Below are positions 6,970 through 12,435 of a DNA stretch of 33,203 nt, piece after piece. Below the pieces are notes generated by a model that saw only the letters and a program-made list of their open reading frames with translations, was not told the DNA's origin and made no database searches. Position 1 is the stretch's first letter; each line of letters opens with the position of its first letter. Both the position numbers and the translations under genes were made by a program. Source of the DNA: Phycicoccus jejuensis (GTDB taxonomy: Bacteria; Actinomycetota; Actinomycetes; Actinomycetales; Dermatophilaceae); assembly GCF_000720925.1 (NCBI RefSeq), contig NZ_JOEE01000015.1, positions 1-33,203 of the forward strand. The letters are read 5' to 3'.

Positions 6970-7647
6970 ATGATGGCCGGTACGCAAACGAACTACACCG
7001 GCCCCACGAAGATATACCGCGCGTCACAGGGGCCGATGCCCGCGTCGGCATACACGCAGTCACATGGCGGCGTGATCTATGTCGACTTGACCGACGCGAT
7101 GAAGCGCCTCACCGTGGCGTTCAACGTGTACGGCGACGAGGTCAAACACCGCGCGCTCTACAACGCGATCAACAAGCTCGGCGACAAGCTGCTCACGGCT
7201 GTTCGTCGCGACCTCGTCCAAACGACGGGTGCGAAGTACGGACGCGTGATGAAAGCGGTTCACGCAGATCGCGCGCATCCCAATCGCCTGTTCTATCGCA
7301 TCGTTGCGAGCGACAAGGCGATGAAGGTGAGCGACTTCGCGCGGTCGCTGACGCCAGGCAAGAAGAACCCGAGCGCCAAGCCTTGGAATCGCTCGCAGCG
7401 CTTCAAGGGTGCGTTCGTTATCCGCTTCAAGAACGGTGCCACCGAGATCGTCAAGCGTATCGGGAAGCACAACAAGAGCGGCAAGATCAGAACATTGTGG
7501 GGTCCGATCATCCCGAAGGAAATGATCCGGCCCGGCAACCCGAGCACGTACCACATTGCTTCGGCGATCCCGACGCAGTTGGGGCCGGTGCTCATGCACG
7601 AACTCGAACAAGCCGTGATCCGCGCGAAAGCGGCGAGCGGCACATAA
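6970..7647 (+). CDS. Lambda gpZ-like minor tail/tail completion protein
   Basis: 225 aa. Residues about 36-215 show the gpZ pattern. A helical AxxxAINK...TAVRRDL segment is followed by an R/K-rich loop containing NRLFYRIVAS, then GAFVIRFKNG, then a short strand ending in GPIIPKEM. gpZ-type proteins finish the tail end that joins the head. AAGGTGAG precedes tandem ATG codons at 6970 and 6973, and 6973 has the better spacing. Finding a tail-completion gene here, 5 kb and an opposing operon away from the structural cluster and next to ParA, is unusual. Family call is moderate. Confidence 0.6.
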   Translation: MMAGTQTNYTGPTKIYRASQGPMPASAYTQSHGGVIYVDLTDAMKRLTVAFNVYGDEVKHRALYNAINKLGDKLLTAVRRDLVQTTGAKYGRVMKAVHADRAHPNRLFYRIVASDKAMKVSDFARSLTPGKKNPSAKPWNRSQRFKGAFVIRFKNGATEIVKRIGKHNKSGKIRTLWGPIIPKEMIRPGNPSTYHIASAIPTQLGPVLMHELEQAVIRAKAASGT

Positions 7648-7659
7648 CCGGAGACCCCC

Positions 7660-8307
7660 ATGAACATCCCGCATCTGGTATTCGTCGGCGCTGACAAAGG
7701 TGGCGTCGGCAAGACCATGCTGAGCCGCGCACTGCTCGGCTACTACGGTGCCAACGGCATCGACTTCCGCGCGTTCGACACGCAATCCCCGAGCGGCGGC
7801 CTGCAACGTTTCTTTCCTGGCCGCGCGCAGATCGTGGACATCACCAAGTCGACCGATCAGGTCAAGGTGTTCGACGACCTGGCATCGACCCAGGTGACCG
7901 TCGTCGACGTGTGCGCCGGTCTGTTGTCGCCCACGCTGAAGACGCTCGACGTTGTCGGCTTCTTCGACGCGGCGAAGCAGAACAAGCTGCGCATCACTGT
8001 GCTGCATGTCGTCGGTCCTGCGACGCAATCGCTCGACGAGATCAAGCCCGTGATGGCAGCGCTCGCAGGATCGAAGCACGTTGTGCTCGCGAACCATATC
8101 GACGACACCGCGTACGATGTACCGGCTGGCGCGCTCAACATTCCCCGGCTGGATGGGGAAGCGGCGAAGGCCGTCGACGCGGTCGCGCAACCGTTCCACG
8201 ACTTCATCGGAAGCCAGGCGTCCTTCGTGCTGCGCGGCTACACGCGAAGCTGGTTGAAGGACGTGTTCGCGCAGTTCGACGCTGCGCAGCTCAACAACCT
8301 GGCCTGA
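7660..8307 (+). CDS. Orphan ParA-like deviant Walker A ATPase
   Basis: 215 aa. The N-terminus carries the deviant Walker A motif DKGGVGKTMLSR with signature lysine K13 and catalytic K18/T19. D40 (FRAFDTQ) is in the A' position and D83 (VTVVDVCAG) in Walker B. ParA ATPases segregate plasmids or position cargo on nucleoid DNA. GGAG lies seven bases before the ATG. No ParB-like gene follows; the next 850 bp are the structured RNA region, which also contains GAACGA repeats and dyads that could act as a centromere. Plasmid-prophage maintenance is possible. Some phages carry single ParA genes of unknown use. Confidence 0.85.
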   Translation: MNIPHLVFVGADKGGVGKTMLSRALLGYYGANGIDFRAFDTQSPSGGLQRFFPGRAQIVDITKSTDQVKVFDDLASTQVTVVDVCAGLLSPTLKTLDVVGFFDAAKQNKLRITVLHVVGPATQSLDEIKPVMAALAGSKHVVLANHIDDTAYDVPAGALNIPRLDGEAAKAVDAVAQPFHDFIGSQASFVLRGYTRSWLKDVFAQFDAAQLNNLA

Positions 8308-8340
8308 TACACAGACAAGAGCCCCTCATGCCTCTGACCA

Positions 8341-9165
8341 TAAAGGCGTTGCCGTAGACCACGGCCGCGTGCGTCACGTGTGTTCAGGGCCATCCACTAT
8401 GCGCTAGGTCAGCGCCGTGTCGCGGATGGGCGCTATTCGGGGAATAGCAGGCAAGGTGAGGGCACCCGCCATATGAAGGTCGGTGCGGCCTCGCCATCCC
8501 CGTGCAATTCGATACCCCCTCTGAACGACTTTTCTCAGAACGAGAAAACGAAAATTCGCAGAACGAAAAACCAAAAATTCACGTTCTGCGAAACGAGCTG
8601 AGTGGCATGGATCAAGGGCGAGAGAACTGCGCTCACAGGGATCATCAGCTCATACCCCAAACGAGCTGTGCATCACCGTTATGAACGATGCGCTTCACGA
8701 TCCATGCCGCTCACCCAAACAGCACGCGTTGAGGCGCGTGGAGCCAAGCGATTGGCTCGCCAGGATACGAGCAGACGGGGGTCATGCTCTCCTGGCTCTG
8801 TGCGACCCGCGACGATGAGTAGATACGGCGCTGGCGGGAGCGACGTGTCGAATACCCCGTCGCGGGTCGCAACCCGTCCGCTCGCGCGAGCACGCGCACG
8901 CACGCGCGGAAAAATTTTTTTTCGAGAGCATGTTGGTTTTGGAGATCGCCAAAATCGCAGTTGGGCGGATTGATGACAGTGCGATCTCGTCAGTGCTCAA
9001 AAGCCACAATCGCCGAGGTATGCGCGGCCACTCGGCCGAAAACGCGGTGTGGCATTTCGATAAAAGTGCAACATGCCTCTAGGATCGCATTAGGCGCGCG
9101 CCCATGCGCTCAATCCGTCGCCCGGTATTTCGTACCATTGGGGCGGGTTGAGCGAATGAGCGGCG
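8341..9165 (+). ncRNA. Candidate giant structured non-coding RNA (ornate, GOLLD/ROOL-sized)
   Basis: No frame here has a ribosome site or protein-like composition, yet long stems fill the interval. They include: 8401-8405/8411-8415; GCTATTC 8432-8438/8442-8448; 8450-8470 (GGC+GGTG); AGGTC 8477-8481/8487-8491; GGATGG 8424-8429 with CCATCC 8494-8499 closing those three; 11 bp 8555-8565/8582-8592; 15 pairs 8599-8613/8699-8713 enclosing two hairpins; CACGCG 8723-8728/8735-8740; GAGCCAA 8741-8747/8752-8758 with a GCGA tetraloop; GCCAGG 8759-8764/8791-8796; 14 bp 8801-8814/8858-8871; GCATGTTG 8928-8935/9069-9076; a long hairpin 9107-9154. Loop 8980-8986 pairs with 9083-9089 as a pseudoknot. U·G pairs at 8603/8709 and 8480/8488 favour the + strand. 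Ends are estimates. Confidence 0.6.
8523..8592. repeat. GAACGA repeats and 11-bp dyad after parA
   Basis: GAACGA occurs at 8523, 8538 and 8561. TTCGCAGAACG (8555-8565) and CGTTCTGCGAA (8582-8592) form a perfect inverted repeat around an A-rich 16-nt spacer. They could be one stem of the putative structured RNA or a cis-acting partition site for the ParA encoded 220 bp upstream. Confidence 0.5.
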
Positions 9166-9181
9166 CGGAATTGGACGAAAA

Positions 9182-9218
9182 AAAACGCCGCTAAGGATCA
9201 ACTCCCTAGCGGCGTTTT
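9182..9218. terminator. Bidirectional terminator between the ncRNA region and the minus operon
   Basis: AAAACGCCGCTA (9182-9193) and TAGCGGCGTTTT (9207-9218) form a perfect 12-bp stem. On the minus strand it is followed by eight U; on the plus strand by four. It would stop the leftward small-gene operon and, less strongly, the rightward ncRNA. Confidence 0.9.
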
Positions 9219-9227
9219 CGGCTTAAA

Positions 9228-9249
9228 CCCTAGCGTCGCAACGCTAGGG
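9228..9249 (-). terminator. Second hairpin upstream of the minus-strand terminator
   Basis: CCCTAGCG (9228-9235) and CGCTAGGG (9242-9249) are a perfect 8-bp stem with a 6-nt loop, just before the main terminator in the minus direction. No U-run; it may stabilise the 3' end. Confidence 0.5.
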
Positions 9250-9254
9250 CAAAG

Positions 9255-9350
9255 CTATGGCGGTTCGTCGCACGAATCGCCCGCGCCGTTATCGGCGCAT
9301 GGCAAGCAAGCGAGGGCAAAGCACGTCATAGCAAAATCGCGGTTTGTCAT
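9255..9350 (-). CDS. 31-aa Cys-rich hypothetical protein, last gene of the minus operon
   Basis: ATG at 9350 lies four bases after the preceding stop, with AAGG nine bases upstream, and the frame ends six bases before the first terminal hairpin. The product has four Cys and an acidic C-terminus (DSCDEPP). The operon spacing supports translation; the small size keeps confidence moderate. No family. Confidence 0.4.
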   Translation of the reverse strand: MTNRDFAMTCFALACLPCADNGAGDSCDEPP

Positions 9351-9354
9351 CTCG

Positions 9355-9537
9355 TTAGGCCTTCTTCGCTTCTACCGCGCCAGTAATGCGCTTGTCAGAG
9401 TGATATCGCGACTCGCCATGCGTCATAACGTCAACCGGCTGTAGCGCGAGCGTTGAAACACGATTGGCAATCTCGCGCAAACCGATTGCGCCGATATGGT
9501 CGGCCAATCGGCCATCAATGTAAACAGTGGGATTCAT
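9355..9537 (-). CDS. 60-aa hypothetical protein downstream of ribozyme 1
   Basis: Starts at 9537 with the leader CGAAAGGTACTAACGCC, in which AAAGG is the ribosome site. The leader begins right after hammerhead ribozyme 1, so cleavage would leave this gene (and the 31-aa frame after it) as a separate mRNA with a 5'-OH end. Mixed α/β composition (TVYIDGRLADHIGAIGLREI near the start). No family recognised. Confidence 0.7.
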   Translation of the reverse strand: MNPTVYIDGRLADHIGAIGLREIANRVSTLALQPVDVMTHGESRYHSDKRITGAVEAKKA

Positions 9538-9558
9538 GGCGTTAGTACCTTTCGACTT

Positions 9559-9616
9559 GGACTCATCAGTGGCCGCGTAACGGCCAGACCGCGCTACCTG
9601 GCGCGCGGTTTCGTCC
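9559..9616 (-). ncRNA. Type II hammerhead ribozyme, copy 1
   Basis: Read 5'-3' on the minus strand: GGAC, GAAA, stem III CCGCGC/GCGCGG with an 8-nt loop, UC, stem I UGGCCG-UUACG-CGGCCA, CUGAUGA, GUCC. The GUCC and GGAC ends close stem II, so this is the type II permutation, and every core nucleotide of the hammerhead is present. Predicted cleavage follows the GUC, between plus positions 9587 and 9586. The first ribozyme G (9616) is the last base of the UAG stop of the upstream gene. Confidence 0.92.
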
Positions 9617-9888
9617 TAGTAGTAGCAATGGCGGAAAACGTAATTCCCGTTGTCGTCGCCCGTGAGATAGCCTCTAACGCGACAACCCGCGACGCTACAG
9701 ACAGCCGGAATGGAAAAATACGTGTCGGGCTCCCCCGTGACGTAAACAGTGCGGCGCATGTCGCCCGCCATGTTATCGAGTCGGCAGTTCTCGACCTTCG
9801 CCAATGTGGGGCCACCCATCCACACCGCAAACCACGCGGTTGATCCATCGGGCATATGTTCCGATTTGTCGGCGCGATACTTTTGCAT
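9616..9888 (-). CDS. 90-aa hypothetical protein ending on ribozyme 1
   Basis: Starts at 9888 behind AGAGGG, with the TGA of the previous gene lying between ribosome site and start, so translation is coupled. Contains a Cys/Gly-rich second half (VCSVAGCRVRGYLTGDDNG) and ends in HCYY. Its UAG stop shares a base with ribozyme 1. No family recognised; the β-rich composition suggests a small globular protein. Confidence 0.7.
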   Translation of the reverse strand: MQKYRADKSEHMPDGSTAWFAVWMGGPTLAKVENCRLDNMAGDMRRTVYVTGEPDTYFSIPAVCSVAGCRVRGYLTGDDNGNYVFRHCYY

Positions 9889-9891
9889 TGG

Positions 9892-10134
9892 TCAATCCCT
9901 CTCGATTAGCGCGGTATAGGTTCGGCAATCGCTCGCGAGAACGCCGAACTGCGCCGCGTCATGCCAGCGCATGAATCCCGCGTCGTCGCAGCTAACGATT
10001 GAACCGCCTAACCACGCGGCGAACTTGTCCGCTTGTGCAATTTCGGAATCTTCCATTCCGGAAGCGTCGCCATTGATGAAATACGACGCCCAATAGCTAG
10101 GCGCGGTCCCCGTGACAGTGTCGAAGGTTGCCAT
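9892..10134 (-). CDS. 80-aa acidic phage protein (DUF6926-like pattern)
   Basis: ATG at 10134 is preferred over an upstream ATG because AAGGG and the previous stop lie directly before it (AAGGGTTGAGCCAATG). The acidic protein has aromatic PSYWASYFINGDASGMED near the N-terminus and SDCRTYTAL near the end. This recalls a widespread family of short phage/plasmid proteins (DUF6926-type), though I cannot confirm it. Middle gene of the block between ribozymes 2 and 1. Confidence 0.65.
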   Translation of the reverse strand: MATFDTVTGTAPSYWASYFINGDASGMEDSEIAQADKFAAWLGGSIVSCDDAGFMRWHDAAQFGVLASDCRTYTALIERD

Positions 10135-10138
10135 TGGC

Positions 10139-10531
10139 TCAACCCTTCGCTTTCTTGACGCGCGCATAGTCGCCCGCGCTCTTAAAGTATGTGCCGTGAT
10201 AGGTTGCGCCGTTGATCGCGCGAACGGTTACCGGGACACGCTTTCCGCCAAAGTTGTCGCGGTACTCTCGACCAAACGACGCGGAGCCAAGCCTTTCCCC
10301 GTTCCACGTTGTGGCGGTATTGGTCTTTGCGTTGATATAGAGGAAATACCGTTCCGGTATGTCCCGCATAAACTCGAATAGCTCGACCTGGCCGCGCTCG
10401 TCATTGGTCGGCGGGTTGATATGGGGCGGCAGTTCGGAGGGATGATAGCTATTCGTTTTGCGTGCTTTCATCCACGCGTGCAAAGCCTCATCCCTGGCGC
10501 GGATGTCGGCGGCTTGTTCTGGCGTTAGCAT
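10139..10531 (-). CDS. 130-aa hypothetical protein downstream of ribozyme 2
   Basis: Starts at 10531 with the ribozyme-associated leader CGAAAGGTACTAACGCCA. The N-terminal half is helical and polar, with a HxxxLPPHINPP stretch. The C-terminal half is basic and β-rich (GGKRVPVTVRAINGATYHGT) and ends in KKAKG. It is the first gene of the block that ribozymes 2 and 1 would excise. No family recognised. Confidence 0.7.
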   Translation of the reverse strand: MLTPEQAADIRARDEALHAWMKARKTNSYHPSELPPHINPPTNDERGQVELFEFMRDIPERYFLYINAKTNTATTWNGERLGSASFGREYRDNFGGKRVPVTVRAINGATYHGTYFKSAGDYARVKKAKG

Positions 10532-10551
10532 TGGCGTTAGTACCTTTCGTT

Positions 10552-10604
10552 GGACTCATCAGTGGCCGCGTAACGGCCAGACCGCGCTAGGCGCGGTTTC
10601 GTCC
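10552..10604 (-). ncRNA. Type II hammerhead ribozyme, copy 2
   Basis: Same core as copy 1: GGAC-GAAA, stem III CCGCGC-CUA-GCGCGG, UC, stem I UGGCCG-UUACG-CGGCCA, CUGAUGA-GUCC. It differs from copy 1 only in the stem III loop (3 nt instead of 8). Predicted cleavage is between plus positions 10580 and 10579. Its first G (10604) is the last base of the upstream UAG stop. Confidence 0.93.
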
Positions 10605-10864
10605 TAGCGTTGCGATTCCAAGAATTTCGCTATGGTGTACGGTTCAACCGTCACTTTGACGTGGAGGCTGTAATCGTCATCAGCCCAAACCGTTGCGCAG
10701 TATCCGTAGATTGAGAGATAGCCCGGAGCAGTCATGTTACTTTCAACGTGACGCTTGATTACCTCCACGCCTCTATCAACAGTGAAAGCGAAGCTAGGAT
10801 TGAGACGAGTCAAGAGGTCTGCGACCTCGCGCACATTGCTGTGATTCCAATTGAGTGCAGGCAT
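10604..10864 (-). CDS. 86-aa hypothetical protein ending on ribozyme 2
   Basis: Starts at 10864 with GAAAGG eleven bases upstream in a leader resembling the others of this operon (ending ACGCCA). The protein is mixed α/β, with a central aromatic segment (YLSIYGYCATVWADDDYS). Its UAG stop overlaps ribozyme 2. No family recognised. It closes the block between ribozymes 3 and 2. Confidence 0.7.
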   Translation of the reverse strand: MPALNWNHSNVREVADLLTRLNPSFAFTVDRGVEVIKRHVESNMTAPGYLSIYGYCATVWADDDYSLHVKVTVEPYTIAKFLESQR

Positions 10865-10886
10865 TGGCGTGTTTTCCTTTCTAGGG

Positions 10887-11324
10887 TTAGCGGTGGTAAA
10901 TCCAACCGCGATAGACTTCGCAGTAAGCTTCGCTGAACGTCTTAGCGGCCTTGTGGAGCGCGTCGCCCGCGTCGCCTAAACCACGGTCCCAATAGCCAAC
11001 GCCGTGGCCTTGACGCGAAAACCAAAAGTCATGGCCCGCCTGCTCTTCGGAGTAGCCATGCGACTCGGCCAAGCGGTCGAGCCATTGCCGGACGAAACAG
11101 CCATCCGGCATGATGAAACCGAGAAACGAGTCGCAATCGCTCGCAATGTCGCGGATTGCTTCGCGCGTGAGTCTCTCGACTCCCAAATCATTCAACCGCG
11201 ACTCGTTGTCGTCGCCCGTGTCGCCATTGGTGAAAAACACGGCTTCTACGTATGCCTTCGCGAACGTTGAAAGCTTGTCGTAAGCACGCGGCGCGGGGGT
11301 ATCGTTCAAGACAAATTCAGGCAT
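10887..11324 (-). CDS. 145-aa conserved phage protein with GHDFW...GHG motif
   Basis: ATG at 11324 has AAGG and the previous TGA directly upstream; upstream in-frame ATGs lack this. The N-terminus recalls a common phage family (FAKAYVEAVFFT), followed by an acidic central region. The motif EEQAGHDFWFSRQGHGVGYW (about 97-116) is one I recognise from many small phage proteins of unknown function. Strongly acidic overall. Conservation of the His/Asp/Trp motif suggests a shared activity, but none is established to my knowledge. Confidence 0.75.
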   Translation of the reverse strand: MPEFVLNDTPAPRAYDKLSTFAKAYVEAVFFTNGDTGDDNESRLNDLGVERLTREAIRDIASDCDSFLGFIMPDGCFVRQWLDRLAESHGYSEEQAGHDFWFSRQGHGVGYWDRGLGDAGDALHKAAKTFSEAYCEVYRGWIYHR

Positions 11325-11328
11325 TGGC

Positions 11329-11739
11329 TCAACCTTCCAACTTGGCGCGAAGGTCGGCCATTTCGTTTGCGTGGTTACGTTCTGCGCGCTCGATTGCCGC
11401 GCGAGTGATCGCCTTAGCATCAAGCGTGTTCAAGCAATCCCACATATCTTTAGTGGCTTGCTCTGATGTGCGGCGCGCGTGTTCTAGATCGCAACGCGAA
11501 ACCACAGTTCCGAACACGTCAAATATGACGTAGCGAAAGCCTCGCTTGCGATTCTCAAAGTCGAGTGCATCGCTTGTGACGATTGCGAAAAGCAAACCGT
11601 TGTCGACGACTCGCGCGGAGATGACGCGCGACTTGTGGAATCGCAAATTATCGTCATCCACGTAATGTGTGCGACCGCAAAGGTTGCGTTGCGCGTTGGT
11701 CTTTGGATCATGCGATTCAGTGCGGAAAAGCGTAGTCAT
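11329..11739 (-). CDS. 136-aa hypothetical protein downstream of ribozyme 3
   Basis: The frame is open further upstream, but those codons read through ribozyme 3. ATG at 11739 is preceded by CGAAAGGAAACAACGCC, the standard leader. The protein has a β-rich middle (RGFRYVIFDVFGTVVSRCDL) and a long charged C-terminal helix (AAIERAERNHANEMADLRAK) that may form a coiled coil. First gene of the block between ribozymes 3 and 2. No family recognised. Confidence 0.7.
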   Translation of the reverse strand: MTTLFRTESHDPKTNAQRNLCGRTHYVDDDNLRFHKSRVISARVVDNGLLFAIVTSDALDFENRKRGFRYVIFDVFGTVVSRCDLEHARRTSEQATKDMWDCLNTLDAKAITRAAIERAERNHANEMADLRAKLEG

Positions 11740-11760
11740 GGCGTTGTTTCCTTTCGACTT

Positions 11761-11813
11761 GGACTCATCAGTGGCCGCGTGACGGCCAGACCGCGCTAGG
11801 CGCGGTTTCGTCC
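11761..11813 (-). ncRNA. Type II hammerhead ribozyme, copy 3
   Basis: GGAC-GAAA, stem III CCGCGC-CUA-GCGCGG, UC, stem I UGGCCG-UCACG-CGGCCA, CUGAUGA-GUCC. The only change from copy 2 is one base in the stem I loop. Predicted cleavage is between plus positions 11789 and 11788. Its first G (11813) is again the last base of the upstream UAG stop. Confidence 0.93.
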
Positions 11814-11989
11814 TATTTGTCAGGTGACACATACGACACGCTAGGCGTGCGAAAGCCTTTCACGTTGTGCGAAGTGTAGGAGTCGCGTCGGTTCATTTCA
11901 CAACCGATAGCGGCAAAGGCGATAACGATACCGATTGAAACTGCGACGCAAACCGCGTCGCGCAGTGCTGCAAGGTATGCGCGGACCAT
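11813..11989 (-). CDS. 58-aa single-pass membrane protein ending on ribozyme 3
   Basis: ATG at 11989 has GAGGG eight bases upstream and overlaps the preceding stop as TAATG. One hydrophobic segment (about residues 8-28, AALRDAVCVAVSIGIVIAFA) precedes a polar tail. The stop UAG overlaps ribozyme 3. A longer frame to 12022 exists but lacks a ribosome site. No family recognised. Confidence 0.65.
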   Translation of the reverse strand: MVRAYLAALRDAVCVAVSIGIVIAFAAIGCEMNRRDSYTSHNVKGFRTPSVSYVSPDK

Positions 11990-12087
11990 TAGCGTGCCCT
12001 CGCGATGCAGAACGAAAAGCAAAACCGGCCAATGCGGATAAACCGCAAGCCGCCGACTCGTTTTGTGCTGAAATTGATTGCGTTCAT
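11989..12087 (-). CDS. 32-aa basic peptide
   Basis: A short frame, MNAINFSTKRVGG..., fills the gap between its neighbours exactly. It starts five bases after the upstream stop and its TAA overlaps the next ATG. The peptide is very basic (eight Arg/Lys) with a Phe/Cys-rich end. The ribosome site is weak (GGTAG), so it probably depends on coupling. No family. Confidence 0.45.
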   Translation of the reverse strand: MNAINFSTKRVGGLRFIRIGRFCFSFCIARAR

Positions 12088-12092
12088 GGTGT

Positions 12093-12350
12093 TCACGCTA
12101 CCGGACGGGATTGGTCGGCGGAAACATTGCACGAAACGACGCGGTAGAAGTCTCGGCTGTAGCGCGGGCGATCATTTCCGCGCACCGAAGAAAAGGCGAG
12201 GCGACGATACATTGCGTCGAAAGCTTCGCTAGGGTCGCGTAGCCAAAGGCGGGCGATCCAATCGCACCCATTGAGCGTGCAACGAAAGCGAATGTCATAG
12301 GCCTTGCGACGCGGTGGCGTTGGCATTGGGCGAAAATTCAATTCGGTCAT
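12093..12350 (-). CDS. 85-aa hypothetical protein, first securely placed gene of the minus operon
   Basis: ATG at 12350 carries the exact 20-nt leader CGAAAGGACAAACGCCAATG (12348-12367), also found before the gene at 3039. The protein is basic and aromatic, with PRRKAYDIRFRCTLNGC near the start and CDWIARLWLRDP after it. The operator/promoter at 12396-12430 lies 46 bp upstream. No family recognised. Confidence 0.65.
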   Translation of the reverse strand: MTELNFRPMPTPPRRKAYDIRFRCTLNGCDWIARLWLRDPSEAFDAMYRRLAFSSVRGNDRPRYSRDFYRVVSCNVSADQSRPVA

Positions 12351-12395
12351 TGGCGTTTGTCCTTTCGAGCGTGTCGCCCCCGCGTGTGCGGTGGC

Positions 12396-12430
12396 AGGTG
12401 TGTAAGGTAGCACACCTAACGCATACAGCA
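12396..12430 (-). promoter_or_regulatory. Putative promoter and 22-bp operator of the minus operon
   Basis: A perfect 7-8-7 inverted repeat, AGGTGTG (12396-12402) / CACACCT (12411-12417), has the same geometry as the operator at 6611-6632 but another sequence. On the minus strand it spans TGCTACCTT, an extended -10-like element, with TTGCTG 16 nt upstream as a weak -35. Confidence 0.5.
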
Positions 12431-12435
12431 AGCGT

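Noticed and set aside
8328..8357. Nine-codon frame after parA
   Set aside because: Too short, no ribosome site and no reason beyond its ATG to call it a gene.
8636..8652. A fourth CUGAUGA on the minus strand as another hammerhead
   Set aside because: No GAAA, GUC or flanking stems follow; only the heptamer matches.
8880..8922. GC-rich palindromes followed by A5T8 as the 3' terminator of the ncRNA
   Set aside because: The stem directly before the T run is weak, and stems and a pseudoknot continue downstream to about 9154, so I treat it as internal or at most a partial stop.
8380..9194. Open frames of 60-125 codons on both strands between parA and the terminator
   Set aside because: None has a ribosome site, composition is Arg/Ser-rich as expected from GC-rich DNA, and they cut across the long inverted repeats that better explain the region.
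11740..11832. N-terminal extension of the 11739 gene through ribozyme 3
   Set aside because: It would be translation of the ribozyme itself; a clear leader and ATG lie downstream.
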